Source of the DNA: Campylobacter lari
Lineage (GTDB): Bacteria; Campylobacterota; Campylobacteria; Campylobacterales; Campylobacteraceae
Direction: 5' to 3'
Assembly (NCBI RefSeq): GCF_900638335.1
Contig: NZ_LR134508.1
Location: 496,001-560,000 of the forward strand
DNA: 64,000 nt
Of this stretch, positions 44,653 to 55,192 are shown one piece after another. The notes beneath the pieces are model-generated. The model searched no databases and was not told the origin of the DNA. It saw nothing but the letters and a program-made list of their open reading frames with translations. The position numbers and the translations under genes are program-made. Position 1 is the stretch's first letter; each line of letters starts with the position of its first letter.

Positions 44653-46830
44653 TTATCCTAAATATTCATTAAATTTATCAAAATAAATTGCTTGTAGTTT
44701 TACTAAAGATATCTTAATATCATCTAAAATAAAATCTTTTTCATTTAAATTTCCAAGTTTTGTAAATTTAACTCCCATTTCATTTGCAAATTTGATAAAT
44801 TTTTCTTCATTTTTAACACCAAGTATAACTCTTGTTGGACTTTCTTCGAAAATAAAACTCTTATCTTCAAAATCAGTTTTTACTTTAATACCTAAATTTG
44901 CCTTTGCGCTCATTTTAGCTAAAGTGATAGCAAGACCACCTATGCCAATACTATTGGCACAATCAAGCAATTTTGCTTCATTTGCCTTTAGTAGAACATC
45001 CCATAGTTTTAATTCTGTGTTAAAATCTATATCTTCAAGCTCTCCTGCCACTTTTTGATCTAGCACTTTAGCAATTAAAGATCCACCAAAAGCACCCTTA
45101 CTTTCTCCAAGTAAATAAATAGCGCTAGTATCTTTACTAAAATATGATTTTAAAACATTTTCTGCTTTTTCATTTACTCCAACGCAAGCTATGGTTGGGC
45201 TTGGAAAAATACTTACTCCATCGGTTTCATTGTATAAAGAAACATTACCGCTTACTACAGGAGTATTGAGTTCTTTACAAGCTAGTTTAATACCTTCGCA
45301 ACCTTGGGCAAATTGCCACATTACTTCAGGGTTTTGCGGGTTGCCATAATTTAAACAATCGCTAATTGCCAAAGGCCTAGCTCCTGAGCATGCTATTTTT
45401 CTTCCTGCACTTGCAACAGCTGCTGCTGCGCCGATTTTTGGATTTACATAGTTTAATCTTGAGTTGCACTCAATTGCCATAGAAAGTAAGCAATTGTTTT
45501 CTTTGATTCTAATGCTATTTGCCCCTAAAGCTCCATCGCTTTTTAAAGTGTTGGTTTGTACGCTTGAGTCAAATTGCTCATAAATATAAGCTTTATTGCT
45601 AACATTTTCATCTGCAAGGAGTTTTTCAAATGCTTCTTGAGTAGGAATGTTAAGCTTAAATTGATAGTTTTTTATTTCATCTAAGTATTTTGGTTTAGCC
45701 ACAGGTCTATCAAGTATAGGTGCTTTCTCACTTAGTGGCTCAATTGGGATTAAACCAACTAATTCATCATGCCAAAATAATTCCATTTTGCCAGTATCGG
45801 TAACTTCACCTATAATAGCTGCATCAAGCCCCCATTTATTAAAAATTTCAATAACTTTTTCTTCATAGCCTTTTTTAGCACAAATTAGCATTCTTTCTTG
45901 AGATTCACTTAGCATTAACTCATAAGGAGTCATACCTTCTTCTCTCATAGGAGTTTTATCAAGATAAAGTTTCATACCGCTACCACTGCGTCCTGCCATT
46001 TCAAAAGAACTTGAAGTAAGTCCTGCTGCGCCCATATCTTGAATTCCAACTATATAATCATTTTTGAAAAGTTCCAAGCAAGCTTCCATTAACAATTTTT
46101 CAGCAAATGGATCGCCAATTTGCACAGTTGGTCTTAAGCTTTTACTGGATTCATTAAAACTATCACTTGCCATTACAGCTCCACCAAGTCCGTCACGACC
46201 GGTTTTTGAACCCACATAAATTACAGGATTGCCTATACCCTCAGCTTTTGCAAAAAAAATATCTTCGATTTTGCAAGTTCCAAGTGCAAAAGCATTAACT
46301 AAGATATTTCCATTAAAACATTCATCAAAAGCACATTCTCCACCAATAGTAGGCACACCCATGCAGTTACCATAATGTGAAATTCCACTTACTACACCTT
46401 TAACTAAATATTTTTGATGCTTGCCTATTTTTTCATCGTGGATATTGCCAAATTTTAAAGAATTCATGCCTGCAACAACTCTTGCACCCATGGTAAAAAC
46501 ATCGCGTAAAATTCCACCCACACCAGTAGCTGCACCTGCAAATGGCTCTATAAAACTTGGGTGATTATGACTTTCTACTTTAAATACGGCCGTCATTCCT
46601 TTACCTATATCTATTACTCCAGCGTTTTCACCAGGACCTTGGATTACCCAAGGAGCTTTAGTTGGAAAGCCATTAAGGTATTTTTTGCTTGATTTATATG
46701 AGCAATGCTCGCTCCACATAGCAGAAATTACTCCAAGCTCTAGCAAATTAGGCTCTCTACCTAGTATGTTTAAAATTTCTTGATATTCCTCATCGCTAAT
46801 TTTGTGTTGTTTTATAATTTCTTTATCCAT
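44653..46830 (-). CDS. purL: Phosphoribosylformylglycinamidine synthase subunit PurL
   Basis: A 725-residue small-type PurL that works with PurQ and PurS in the fourth step of purine synthesis. Features are [66 protein letters not shown] and [35 protein letters not shown] and [11 protein letters not shown] are in the second half. Length agrees with Gram-positive-type PurL; purQ and purS are not in the window. Confidence 0.97.
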   Translation of the reverse strand: MDKEIIKQHKISDEEYQEILNILGREPNLLELGVISAMWSEHCSYKSSKKYLNGFPTKAPWVIQGPGENAGVIDIGKGMTAVFKVESHNHPSFIEPFAGAATGVGGILRDVFTMGARVVAGMNSLKFGNIHDEKIGKHQKYLVKGVVSGISHYGNCMGVPTIGGECAFDECFNGNILVNAFALGTCKIEDIFFAKAEGIGNPVIYVGSKTGRDGLGGAVMASDSFNESSKSLRPTVQIGDPFAEKLLMEACLELFKNDYIVGIQDMGAAGLTSSSFEMAGRSGSGMKLYLDKTPMREEGMTPYELMLSESQERMLICAKKGYEEKVIEIFNKWGLDAAIIGEVTDTGKMELFWHDELVGLIPIEPLSEKAPILDRPVAKPKYLDEIKNYQFKLNIPTQEAFEKLLADENVSNKAYIYEQFDSSVQTNTLKSDGALGANSIRIKENNCLLSMAIECNSRLNYVNPKIGAAAAVASAGRKIACSGARPLAISDCLNYGNPQNPEVMWQFAQGCEGIKLACKELNTPVVSGNVSLYNETDGVSIFPSPTIACVGVNEKAENVLKSYFSKDTSAIYLLGESKGAFGGSLIAKVLDQKVAGELEDIDFNTELKLWDVLLKANEAKLLDCANSIGIGGLAITLAKMSAKANLGIKVKTDFEDKSFIFEESPTRVILGVKNEEKFIKFANEMGVKFTKLGNLNEKDFILDDIKISLVKLQAIYFDKFNEYLG

Positions 46831-46842
46831 TTTCTCTCCTTT

Positions 46843-48171
46843 TTATTTACCTAAACAAAAATTACTAAACATAGCATCTAAAATTTCATCTCTTTCAAAA
46901 TCTTTTGTAAATTGGGCTATCTCTCCTATGGCTAAATTTAGTTCAAAAGCAAAAAGTTCTAAAGAACTTTCTTTTAATAAATCTCTTGCGCGCAAAATAG
47001 CTTCGCTAGCATTCTTGCAGGCATTGAGTATTAAGGTATTGCTAATTAGCATTCCATCACCATCTAAAGTATTTAAGTATTCATTTAAATTTTCCTTAAT
47101 GGCTTGGGTGTTTTTTTGAGCACAAATGCGTATACAAGAAGTGCTAATTTCATGTTTAAATTTGGTAGTCAGATCACTTTTGTTTAAAACATAAATGATT
47201 TTTTTATCGCAATTTTTTAAAGCTTGTAAAATACGCTCATCTTCTTCTTCGAATTCTTTAGATCCATCAAAAACAGCTATGATGATATCTGCTTCTTTAA
47301 TGCTTTCATAGCTTAAATTAACTCCGATTTTTTCTATTTCATCATCTGCATTTCTTATACCTGCTGTGTCGATGATTTTGATTAAATGCGAGCCTATTTT
47401 TAAACTTTCCTCAATACGATCTCTTGTGGTACCTGCAATATTAGAAACAATAGCCCTATCAAAAGCCAAAAGTGAATTTAACAAGGAACTTTTTCCTGCA
47501 TTTGGCTTACCGATAATAGCAACTTTAAAGCCTTCTATGAGTCCTTTTTTACTTAAAGAAATATCTACTATATCGCGTAAAAGTTTTGAATTTTTTTCAC
47601 ACATAGTGATGATTTGATCAAGTAAATCTTGTGGTAAATCATCATCTGCATAATCAATGCTAGTTTCTACAAAAGCAAGGGTTTGAACAAGATCTATTCT
47701 AATAGTATTTAAAAATTTGCTTAAATCACCTTTAATATTTTTTGCTATGATATTTGCAGCACTTGTTGATTTTGACATGATGGCATCTTGTATACTTAGA
47801 GCTTTTAAAAGATCCATTTTACCATTTAAGCAAGCTCTTTTACTAAATTCACCAGGGTTAGCAAGACGCACTCCTGCTAAAATAAGCTCATCAAGTAAAA
47901 TTTCACTCAAAGAAAAACCGCCATGAAGTTGAAATTCTACTATATCTTCTCCTGTAAAAGAATAGGGTGCTTTAAAATAGATTACTAAAGCTTCATCTAA
48001 AAAGTCATTGTTGTTTTTATAAAGTTTGCATAAATGCGCATAGCGTGGTGTTAGTTCTTTTTTGCGGGTAATTTTTAATGCAAGTTCTAAAGCTTTTTCT
48101 CCACTTATTCGAATGATACTTATAGAGCCCACTCCATGGGCTGTGGCAATAGCTGCTATCGTGTCATTCAT
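46843..48171 (-). CDS. mnmE: tRNA modification GTPase MnmE
   Basis: A 442-residue GTPase that, with MnmG, modifies wobble uridine (cmnm5U). The N-terminal folate-binding domain begins [21 protein letters not shown]. The G domain has [14 protein letters not shown], the DTAGIR switch and NKSD. The C-terminus is FSNFCLGK, the CxGK catalytic Cys motif. Full length. It overlaps the jag stop by 4 bp and precedes purL by 12 bp. Confidence 0.97.
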   Translation of the reverse strand: MNDTIAAIATAHGVGSISIIRISGEKALELALKITRKKELTPRYAHLCKLYKNNNDFLDEALVIYFKAPYSFTGEDIVEFQLHGGFSLSEILLDELILAGVRLANPGEFSKRACLNGKMDLLKALSIQDAIMSKSTSAANIIAKNIKGDLSKFLNTIRIDLVQTLAFVETSIDYADDDLPQDLLDQIITMCEKNSKLLRDIVDISLSKKGLIEGFKVAIIGKPNAGKSSLLNSLLAFDRAIVSNIAGTTRDRIEESLKIGSHLIKIIDTAGIRNADDEIEKIGVNLSYESIKEADIIIAVFDGSKEFEEEDERILQALKNCDKKIIYVLNKSDLTTKFKHEISTSCIRICAQKNTQAIKENLNEYLNTLDGDGMLISNTLILNACKNASEAILRARDLLKESSLELFAFELNLAIGEIAQFTKDFERDEILDAMFSNFCLGK

Positions 48172-49013
48172 TCATTTTTCTTCAAAAAATCATTTACAAC
48201 GATATATCTTTGATCGTCATTTTGTTTGATAGCTACATATTTATCAGGAAAACGTTCTCTTAATTTTTCTAAAGCAAGTTTTAACCAAATTCCATCAAGT
48301 GGTTTTGTTTGAACTCTTCCTGTGCTTTCTACTTTTTCTATAAGAATTTTTAAATAATTTTCTATAGCCTGGGTTTGATTTTCTAAAAATTGAGCAATTT
48401 CTAGTCTTGGTTGAATTTTGTATTTAGCGCTAAGCCAGTTATAAAGTAAATAAGAAAAAGCCTTGTATCTATGAGCTTCTTTGCCTATAAGTAAAGCCGC
48501 ATCTTCTCCATCAAGTTTTATTAATACACAATTTTCATCCCAAATACTAACTTGCACAACTTTGATGTCAAAATCAAAAGTTGCCAGTAACTTTTCTAGT
48601 GAAATTTTTATCTCGTCGATATAAGAAGCGATATTTCTTTCTTCTGAGGATTCTTTATGAAATGAATCAAAAATGGCATCATTTTTTACCTTATAATGCT
48701 CTTTAGGTTGAGCAATATCTTCAATTGGTTTTTGAAAATTTTCTTTGTATTCTTTCTTTGATTCGTTTTTATCAAAGTTTTTTTGCGTATGTTTGTTAAA
48801 TTTCTCATTATGAAATTTTTTAGTTTTTTCTTGATGAGGTTTTTGAGTTTTTTTATGCCCTTTAATACAAATAATAGCATTTTTTCTAAACAAACCAAAA
48901 AATCCTGTTTTAGCATGCTGAATAACTTCATATTCTAGATCAATCACAGAGCACTCAAATTGCTTTGAGGCTTCTATGAGTGCGGTTTGTAAGTCTTTAG
49001 CTTCTATGTTCAT
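48168..49013 (-). CDS. Jag/KhpB-type RNA-binding protein
   Basis: A 281-residue protein. The Jag-N domain (residues 1-52) contains [17 protein letters not shown], followed by a Lys/Glu/Asn-rich linker (about 53-120). A KH domain around residues 135-200 contains [20 protein letters not shown]. The C-terminal part ([21 protein letters not shown]) takes the place of an R3H domain but lacks a clear R-x3-H signature. It sits downstream of yidC with a 17-bp overlap, the standard jag position. It probably binds small and messenger RNA. Confidence 0.83.
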   Translation of the reverse strand: MNIEAKDLQTALIEASKQFECSVIDLEYEVIQHAKTGFFGLFRKNAIICIKGHKKTQKPHQEKTKKFHNEKFNKHTQKNFDKNESKKEYKENFQKPIEDIAQPKEHYKVKNDAIFDSFHKESSEERNIASYIDEIKISLEKLLATFDFDIKVVQVSIWDENCVLIKLDGEDAALLIGKEAHRYKAFSYLLYNWLSAKYKIQPRLEIAQFLENQTQAIENYLKILIEKVESTGRVQTKPLDGIWLKLALEKLRERFPDKYVAIKQNDDQRYIVVNDFLKKNE

Positions 49014-50577
49014 GTTTAGCTATTTCCTCTTTTTTGTGGTTTTTGAAAAGTTTATTTACAATCACTTGCTGAATAAGTGAACATATGTTATTTACACACC
49101 AATATAAAGTTAAACCTGCTGGGAAGGTTAAGAAGAAGAAAGTGAAAATTAATGGTAAAAATTTCATAATCTTTTCTTGCATAGGATCTTGTATGGCCAT
49201 TGGTGTGATAAGTTGCTGGATAAACATAGTTAGACCCATAAATATAGGTAAAATAAACCATGGATCCATTACAGATAAATCTGTAATCCAAAAAGCCCAA
49301 GGTGCAGCTTTTAATTCTATAGCATTTAGTAAAACTCTATAAATTGCAAAGAAAATTGGAATTTGAATAAGTATAGGTAAGCATCCACTCATAGGATTTG
49401 CGCCATGTTTTTTATAAAGTTCCATCATATGCAAATTCATCTTTTGTGGATCACCTTTATAGCGCTCTCTGATTTCTTTCATTTTAGGTGCTAAATCTTT
49501 GAGCTTATTCATGGAAATCATTGATTTATAAGTAAGTGGGAAAAGAATAATACGCACGATTAAAGTCATCACTACAATAGCCCAACCCCAGTTACCCATG
49601 TAGCCATGTAAAAAATTTAAAAATTCAAACATAGGCTTGGCTATAAAAGTAAACCAACCATATTCTACAACATCATCTAAATCCGCATGAATGCTTCTTA
49701 AAATTTCATGTTCTTTTGAGCCAACATAACCGCTTGCTTTAAAAGTATTTGTCGCACTTGCAAAAACGATAGAGTTTTCATGATTATCTTTAGTAACTAC
49801 AGCATTAAGTGGTTTTTCAAAATTATAAAAAAAAGCACTATAATAGCGATCTGAAGCTGCCATAAGGGTTACATTAGAAAAACTTTCATCATTTTCTACA
49901 TCACCATCTTCTAACATTGTGATTTTATCATCTTTATCTAAGATTAAAACCCCATGTACTGTATAGCTATCAACCGCTATATTTGGACGATAGCCTGGAG
50001 TGATAAAATAAGCTGCGTCCTTGCTTAGATTAACTTCTAAATCATAGTTTCCATATTTATAAAAAGTGATTTTTTTAGTTACTACTAAATCATTTAGATT
50101 TTGAGTAAGGATCAAGGTTGTGTTTTCATCACTTACATTGATAGTTTTTTGACTTGTGGTATATGGTGTATTAAATGCTTCTTGATTGATTTTTGCATCA
50201 CTAAATCTTATTTCTAATGGTAAAGGCGATAAAGAAGTGTCTATTAGATTAATACTTTTACCATTTTCGTCTTTATATTTTTCATCACTTAGATAAAATT
50301 TAGCTATTCTACCTAAAGAGTCAATATGTGCTTCAAAATGCTCACTTTTAACAACTGCTATTTCTTCTTTTTGATTAACACTAAGTTCTGTTTTTGGAGC
50401 TTGAGTGTTTGTGTTTGTAGTGCTTTGTGGGGCTGAATTGTTTTGTTCTATTTGAGTGATATTTTGCTCAGTTTGTGGAGCTTTAGGGATAAAAAAATAA
50501 TCATAAACTACAAAAAATAAAAATGATAATACAACAGCAATTAATATGCGTTTTTGTTGAGATAAATTTTCTGACAC
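48997..50577 (-). CDS. yidC: Membrane protein insertase YidC
   Basis: A 526-residue inner-membrane insertase. TM1 (residues 9-28, [20 protein letters not shown]) is followed by a periplasmic beta domain (about 60-310). The conserved insertase core begins near residue 320 ([23 protein letters not shown], with the groove Arg), then [29 protein letters not shown] and the last helices ending in LYWCVNN. Gram-negative form. Overlaps yidD at its start and jag at its end. Confidence 0.97.
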   Translation of the reverse strand: MSENLSQQKRILIAVVLSFLFFVVYDYFFIPKAPQTEQNITQIEQNNSAPQSTTNTNTQAPKTELSVNQKEEIAVVKSEHFEAHIDSLGRIAKFYLSDEKYKDENGKSINLIDTSLSPLPLEIRFSDAKINQEAFNTPYTTSQKTINVSDENTTLILTQNLNDLVVTKKITFYKYGNYDLEVNLSKDAAYFITPGYRPNIAVDSYTVHGVLILDKDDKITMLEDGDVENDESFSNVTLMAASDRYYSAFFYNFEKPLNAVVTKDNHENSIVFASATNTFKASGYVGSKEHEILRSIHADLDDVVEYGWFTFIAKPMFEFLNFLHGYMGNWGWAIVVMTLIVRIILFPLTYKSMISMNKLKDLAPKMKEIRERYKGDPQKMNLHMMELYKKHGANPMSGCLPILIQIPIFFAIYRVLLNAIELKAAPWAFWITDLSVMDPWFILPIFMGLTMFIQQLITPMAIQDPMQEKIMKFLPLIFTFFFLTFPAGLTLYWCVNNICSLIQQVIVNKLFKNHKKEEIAKHEHRS

Positions 50578-50924
50578 GGATTGTCCTTTGGAAATATAAT
50601 CTTAATTAAAAAAAATTGATTATCGTTGCAAGGGATATAAAGATAGTTGAGTTGTTTTAAAGCGTTAAAACTAGGTTTAAAACATATACCTGAGTTTAGA
50701 TTATTCTTGCGTATTTTAGGATAATCAATACCACCTTTAAAAAACGGATTGCATTTTAAAATTCTTAAAAAAACTGCACCAAATGCTTTAAAAATATTAT
50801 TTTTTTTAAATTGCCACAAGGCATATTCAGAGCAACTTGGGTAATACCTACAGCATTGTGGTTTAAAAGGACTGATAAAGAGTTGATAAAATCTGATAAG
50901 TTTTAGACAAGCTATTTTATACAT
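50541..50924 (-). CDS. yidD: Membrane protein insertion efficiency factor YidD
   Basis: A 127-residue small protein. The signature [27 protein letters not shown] is near the N-terminus with the conserved Cys cluster and is followed by [21 protein letters not shown] use the ATG at 50924 (MYKIACLKL) because family members begin there; an in-frame ATG at 50945 would add seven residues. It overlaps the rnpA end and the yidC start (37 bp). It has a longer, Asn-rich tail than E. coli YidD. Confidence 0.88.
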   Translation of the reverse strand: MYKIACLKLIRFYQLFISPFKPQCCRYYPSCSEYALWQFKKNNIFKAFGAVFLRILKCNPFFKGGIDYPKIRKNNLNSGICFKPSFNALKQLNYLYIPCNDNQFFLIKIIFPKDNPCQKIYLNKNAY

Positions 50925-51238
50925 CCTATTTTTTTCAAACCCCATTTCAAGTTTTTTTCTAATTTTAAAAAAGGAATTTCAGTGATACTTGTTTTGGCTA
51001 CAAGTATATATTTTCCGTTTTCAACTTGATTTTTAACCTGAAAAAAAGCTGATCTTAAGAGCCTTTTGGCTCTATTTCTTACGACAGCTTTTCCAACTTT
51101 TTTGCTAGCAACAACAGCGAATTTTTTTTCATCACTTAAAGAGTAAAAGATGATCATGCCTTCGCAATGCCATTTTTTACCTTCTTTGTAAATTGTTGCA
51201 AACTCTCCTAAGTCGTTAATACTTAGAAAATCTTTTAT
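50912..51238 (-). CDS. rnpA: Ribonuclease P protein component, apparent ATA start
   Basis: A 108-residue basic protein cofactor of RNase P, which trims tRNA 5' ends. The RNR signature is in [20 protein letters not shown]. The frame continues upstream of the ATG at 51157 for 27 codons with family-like sequence ([20 protein letters not shown], then KKWHCEG), until a TAG. No ATG, GTG or TTG occurs in this stretch. The first family residue falls on ATA at 51238-51236, overlapping the rpmH stop (GTATAA). In C. jejuni, as I recall, the same place gives an ATG. Starting at 51157 would lose the conserved N-terminus of a normally essential protein. Confidence 0.85.
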   Translation of the reverse strand: MKDFLSINDLGEFATIYKEGKKWHCEGMIIFYSLSDEKKFAVVASKKVGKAVVRNRAKRLLRSAFFQVKNQVENGKYILVAKTSITEIPFLKLEKNLKWGLKKIGCIK

Positions 51239-51369
51239 ACCGCTAATCTTTTTCTACCTTTAGCACGTCTAGCATTGATCACTTTGCGACCATTTTTACT
51301 TTTCATACGTACGCGAAAACCATGAGTTCTTTTTTTAGGGGTTTTATGTGGTTGGTATGTTCTTTTCAT
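51235..51369 (-). CDS. rpmH: Ribosomal protein L34
   Basis: A 44-residue ribosomal protein: [20 protein letters not shown], then [20 protein letters not shown] and RLAV. The sequence matches L34 throughout. AAGGA lies 7 bases before the ATG. First gene of the rpmH-rnpA-yidD-yidC-jag-mnmE run. Its stop overlaps the apparent start of rnpA by two bases. Confidence 0.97.
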   Translation of the reverse strand: MKRTYQPHKTPKKRTHGFRVRMKSKNGRKVINARRAKGRKRLAV

Positions 51370-51510
51370 ATTTTTTCCTTAACTTAAAATAAAAAACAAA
51401 ATAATAAGCGAGTATGTTAGCAAAATCTTACTTAAATCTGCTTTTAATTAAGAGTTATTTTAAAACTTTTTGCTAAATTTTGATTTTATTTTGTAAATTA
51501 AGGAAAAATA

Positions 51511-51981
51511 ATGGCTTTTGAAATTTGTGAGAGCAAAAAGGAAGATTTAGAAAAAATTTTAGAATTACTCAAAGAACTTGCTATTCATGAAAATATGCTT
51601 GATGATGTAAAATGCACAACTAAAGAACTTGAAGAATCATTTTTTAAACATGAATACGCTAAGGCTTTGAGCTTAAAGGTTGATGGTGAGATAATAGGTT
51701 ATGTGATGTATTATTTTACTTTTTCATCTTTTTGGGGTTTGGGTGGATTATACCTAGAAGATATTTACATACAGCCAAAATATAGAAAAAAAGGCTATGC
51801 TAGAGCTGTTTTTAAATATTTAGCGCAAATTTGTAAAGAAAAAAATCTCAAACGCTTAGAGTGGGTTTGTTTAAATGATAATGATTTGGGTATTGAATTT
51901 TATACCAAGTTAAATGCAAGACATATGAGTGAGTGGAGAACTTATCGTTTAGAGGGTGAAAATTTAGAAGCATTGATGTGA
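51511..51981 (+). CDS. GNAT-family N-acetyltransferase
   Basis: A 156-residue acetyl-CoA-dependent transferase. The GNAT core shows LYLEDIYIQPKYRKKGYARAV (motif A, with the R-K-K-G-Y-A pyrophosphate loop near residues 93-98). FYTKLNARHMSEWRTYRL at the C-terminus fits motif B and the diamine-acetyltransferase-like subgroup. The substrate is not known. It is divergent from rpmH and overlaps the next gene by 4 bp, as in the C. jejuni Cj0962-Cj0965 order. Confidence 0.87.
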   Translation: MAFEICESKKEDLEKILELLKELAIHENMLDDVKCTTKELEESFFKHEYAKALSLKVDGEIIGYVMYYFTFSSFWGLGGLYLEDIYIQPKYRKKGYARAVFKYLAQICKEKNLKRLEWVCLNDNDLGIEFYTKLNARHMSEWRTYRLEGENLEALM

Positions 51982-52592
51982 TGAATAAACGCAGTTTGTA
52001 TTATCTAAAAGCTTTTGGTTATGAATACTTTAATGAGCAAAAGCAAATTAGGCATTTTAACTTAAGCTTTAAAGAATTAAACGAAAGAGTGAAAACTTGC
52101 AATCTTTGTCATTTTTCTAAATTAAGAAAGCATAGTTTAATGGAAAAAGAAGCCAAAAATGCTAAAATTTTGATTTATCAAGCCTTTATCGATAAAGAAG
52201 AAAATGAAAGTGGAAAGTTTTTTGCTTCTAAAAATAAGCAAGAGTTTTTAATGCTTTGTAAAGAGCTTTTAAATTTAAAAGAAGATGAAATATATTTTTC
52301 TTATATGTTTAAATGTTTTAGTAATTTTAAAATAGATAATCAAGCATTAAAATTATGCTTACCATATTTTTATAACGAGCTTGATTTTGTAAAAGCAAAG
52401 ATTATTTTATGTCTTGGTCAAGAAGCTTTTGCGAGTTTGGGTTTTGAGAATTTTCAAAAATACAAAGGGCAATGTATGCGTTTTAATAATGCTTTGCTTT
52501 TGCCAAGTTATGATTTGAATTTTGTGAGTAAAAATCCTAGCTTTTATACTGAATTTATAGAAGATATTAAAAAAATAAAAGGTTATTTATGA
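51978..52592 (+). CDS. Uracil-DNA glycosylase-like protein, degenerate family 4
   Basis: A 204-residue protein with the fold signs of a family-4 type glycosylase: CNLCHFSKLRKHS near residue 38 (first Cys pair of the Fe-S cluster), KCFSNF, LCLPYF, IILCLGQEAFASLG and LLPSYDLNF at the usual places. The catalytic first motif (GEGPG/GEAPG-like) is absent and reads ILIYQAFIDKEENESGKFF; the usual H-P-x motif appears as LPSYDL. Enzyme activity is therefore doubtful. Start ATG at 51981 or GTG-like at 51978; the former follows the GNAT stop directly. Confidence 0.65.
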   Translation: MMNKRSLYYLKAFGYEYFNEQKQIRHFNLSFKELNERVKTCNLCHFSKLRKHSLMEKEAKNAKILIYQAFIDKEENESGKFFASKNKQEFLMLCKELLNLKEDEIYFSYMFKCFSNFKIDNQALKLCLPYFYNELDFVKAKIILCLGQEAFASLGFENFQKYKGQCMRFNNALLLPSYDLNFVSKNPSFYTEFIEDIKKIKGYL

Positions 52593-53806
52593 GAAAAAGT
52601 TTAGTTTGTTTGTTGATGAGTTTTGTTTTAACTTTAAGTGTTTTTGCAAAAGAGCAAAAGCCATCACCCATAGAACCTAGTGAATCTTTTTATCCTAATT
52701 TAGAATTTCAAAATTGTGACAATGATTGTTTGTTTACTTTGTTAGAAACAGGACTTTATTTTAATTTCTTATCAAGATTTAACAGTGATAATACAAATGA
52801 ACTTTTGGTTAATATCTATACTAAACTTTTAAACTCCATTATAGATTTTGAAAAAAGAATTCAAAAAAATGCTAGTGTAAAACTAGCTATTATTATACCT
52901 GAGCAAACGATTAAAAGCTATTCTAATACGATTATAAATTCAAGTATAGCGTATTTGCTAAGACAAAGAGCGCAAATAAAAGTAAAGGTGTTTTTAATAG
53001 GCACTGAAGATGAGGGCAAGATAGCTAAAGCACTTAAACAGGCTCAAGATGAGAAATTTAATTATATCATCGCAGGTTTTACAGATAAGGGTGTGAAAAA
53101 TTTATTAAAAGAAAGCCTTGATTCTAATGTAAAAGTTTTCATACCAACTGCACACAAAAGAAATTTTGATACGCAAAATGAAAATGTGTATTTTGGAAGT
53201 ATAGATTATCAAAAACAAATTCAAAAACTTTTAGAGTATTCAAATGGTAAAAATATCATTTTTTCAGATGGAACACCTTTGGCAAATCGCTTAGATGAGA
53301 ATGTTTTAAACGCAGGTAATGGTAGTGAGAAAATTTACACTATCAATAGTTCTAAATTTGATTTTAGAAGCATTTTAAATCAAAATAGAAGTTTTCAAGA
53401 TTCTAGTATTATTTTAAATACTTCTTTGATTAAAACAGCGCTTATAAGCTCGCAAATAAGAACTTATGATATAGAGCCTTTTGTGTTATTATCAACTCAG
53501 ATTAATTATAATCCTATTTTGCTAAGTTTAACACAAATCAATGATAGAAAAAAACTTTTGCTAGCAAATTCCATTTCTAATGAGGATCAAACTCTAACTT
53601 ATCTTAATGAGCTTTTTTCACAAAATATTAATTACAACTGGATAGCGTATGCAACTAGTGTAGGACTTGATTATTTTTATACGCAGTTTTTAGATAAAGA
53701 CTCTCAAAGAATTTTCGATGAGAGTTTAAATAATAATCAATTTGACTATAAGGTTAAGATCATACGCTCGCAAGGCTTAGGTTTTACTCCTTTGCAAGAT
53801 CAGTAA
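52589..53806 (+). CDS. Putative periplasmic protein (LppC/YraM-like binding fold)
   Basis: A 405-residue protein with a signal peptide (MRKSLVCLLMSFVLTLSVFA). The middle (KLAIIIPEQTIKSYSNTIIN, then KVFLIGTEDEGKIAKALKQA, YIIAGFTDKGVKNLL, VKVFIPTAH) has the alternating helix-strand pattern of a periplasmic-binding-like fold. No catalytic motif is seen. Function unknown; similarity to LppC is only by fold pattern. It overlaps the glycosylase-like gene by 4 bp and the convergent thioesterase by 23 bp. Confidence 0.72.
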   Translation: MRKSLVCLLMSFVLTLSVFAKEQKPSPIEPSESFYPNLEFQNCDNDCLFTLLETGLYFNFLSRFNSDNTNELLVNIYTKLLNSIIDFEKRIQKNASVKLAIIIPEQTIKSYSNTIINSSIAYLLRQRAQIKVKVFLIGTEDEGKIAKALKQAQDEKFNYIIAGFTDKGVKNLLKESLDSNVKVFIPTAHKRNFDTQNENVYFGSIDYQKQIQKLLEYSNGKNIIFSDGTPLANRLDENVLNAGNGSEKIYTINSSKFDFRSILNQNRSFQDSSIILNTSLIKTALISSQIRTYDIEPFVLLSTQINYNPILLSLTQINDRKKLLLANSISNEDQTLTYLNELFSQNINYNWIAYATSVGLDYFYTQFLDKDSQRIFDESLNNNQFDYKVKIIRSQGLGFTPLQDQ

Positions 53807-54164
53807 AAACTCTAGCTATAGTCTCATCTATGGGGACCACTTTTTCATTTTTTAAAAAAGCTAGGGTAAATTCAGCCTCAAAAAGCTTGGTACTATCTTT
53901 GTAAATCTCTTGTTTTATACAAACTGAGGCTTTTTTAAGCTTTGTGATACATGTTTTTACTTCTATAAGATCTCCAAGTTTAGCGGGTTTTAAAAAGTTA
54001 CAATTTGCTTTAGTAAGTAGGAAATGTCCTGTATTTTTATCAAAAATTTTTGCATTTTTTTGAAAAAATATCTCACTTCTTGCTCTTTCGCAAAATTTTA
54101 AGTAGTTGCTATGGTATACCACTCCACCTGCATCGGTATCTTCATAATAAATTCGTATTTGCAT
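53784..54164 (-). CDS. YbgC-type acyl-CoA thioesterase
   Basis: A 126-residue hot-dog-fold thioesterase. The signature YYEDTDAGGVVYHSNYLKFCERAR near residues 6-29 has the catalytic Asp. LLTKANCNFLKPAKLGDLIEV follows. Length and pattern match the YbgC/FadM group, which in Helicobacter hydrolyses acyl-CoA; the substrate here is unknown. Its 3' end overlaps the periplasmic gene on the plus strand by 23 bp. Confidence 0.92.
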   Translation of the reverse strand: MQIRIYYEDTDAGGVVYHSNYLKFCERARSEIFFQKNAKIFDKNTGHFLLTKANCNFLKPAKLGDLIEVKTCITKLKKASVCIKQEIYKDSTKLFEAEFTLAFLKNEKVVPIDETIARVFTDLAKE

Positions 54165-54174
54165 TTAAAATCCT

Positions 54175-55062
54175 TTAATTTGGTATGATAGTGTTTTTTC
54201 TTGCTGTTTTTTGAAGGGAAAAAATGATTAAACCAAAAACTACAATATTGTTAAATACTGTATTTTTAAAAATTAAATCTTTTATGTGTATGTTTTCAAA
54301 ATTGACAATACCTTTAAATGTAACATTTTGAAAATGGTATATTTGTTTTGTTGTACCATTAATACTACTTTCATCACGTTCTTTATTAGAAATAAATTTA
54401 ACATTATTAAATTCTGCTTCACTAAATATGATTGTATTGTTAAAAAAAGAAGTATTTTGAAATAAAACTATGTTTTTGAAAATTATACGAAAAAAACTAA
54501 CCATATGGTTAAAATTTACATAGGTAAAACTTGTTTCACTTTCAAATTGTGCCATCTCAAAACTAACTTTAGCTTTAAATTCTGCACCATTAAAAGAAAC
54601 TTTTTCTTTAAAAACTGTTTCACTAAAATTATTTTCAATGACTCCTGTTGTTGTTTGATCTGCTAAAAACAGTGTCATTACAAATCTAGCCTCATTTTTA
54701 AACATTGTTGCTGTAAGATTAACATAGCTGTTAAAAATTGCATATGTAAAGTCAATTCTTTTTTCAAAAATACATTGAGAAAAAATAACTTCTTTGTTGA
54801 AAATAATTGATATAGCGATAATTTGATTTTTAAAAATACAGTCTATAAAAAATAATTCTATATTATTATTTGCAAAATAAATATAATCGATTTCGCAGTT
54901 TGTTATAGTGATTTTATTTATTTGTTTTTGCTCTAGAATGTTTAAATTAATTTCACTAATGTTGGAGTTGTGAATAATTATTGTATTCTTATTTATTTCT
55001 ACATTTGTATCTTTGATATTTTCTTGTACTAATATACCATAAGATTCTAGAAGCTTTTGCAT
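54175..55062 (-). CDS. Pentapeptide-repeat-like protein
   Basis: A 295-residue protein. From about residue 75 it shows F-x5-F spacing typical of Campylobacter pentapeptide-repeat proteins, such as VIFSQCIFEKRIDF and FNGAEFKAKVSFEMAQFES. Residues before 75 form shorter beta-like repeats (NTIIIHNSNISEINL). It ends in a short hydrophobic segment (IVVFGLIIFSLQKTARKN). Relatives often continue with membrane helices, so this copy may be truncated. Function unknown. It is 10 bp upstream of the thioesterase gene on the same strand. Confidence 0.62.
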   Translation of the reverse strand: MQKLLESYGILVQENIKDTNVEINKNTIIIHNSNISEINLNILEQKQINKITITNCEIDYIYFANNNIELFFIDCIFKNQIIAISIIFNKEVIFSQCIFEKRIDFTYAIFNSYVNLTATMFKNEARFVMTLFLADQTTTGVIENNFSETVFKEKVSFNGAEFKAKVSFEMAQFESETSFTYVNFNHMVSFFRIIFKNIVLFQNTSFFNNTIIFSEAEFNNVKFISNKERDESSINGTTKQIYHFQNVTFKGIVNFENIHIKDLIFKNTVFNNIVVFGLIIFSLQKTARKNTIIPN

Positions 55063-55192
55063 TTATTTTGCCCTGTTTTATGTCTAATAAATATAAATTT
55101 TATCTAAAATGCTATAAGAAGAGCATAAAATATTCTTGATTTTATATCTTATGTTAAAATTGTATTTTATATCATCAAAAAAAAGGAAAATC

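Noticed and set aside
51157-51157. ATG 51157 as the start of rnpA
   Set aside because: It would remove 27 residues that match the family N-terminus; kept only as an alternative.
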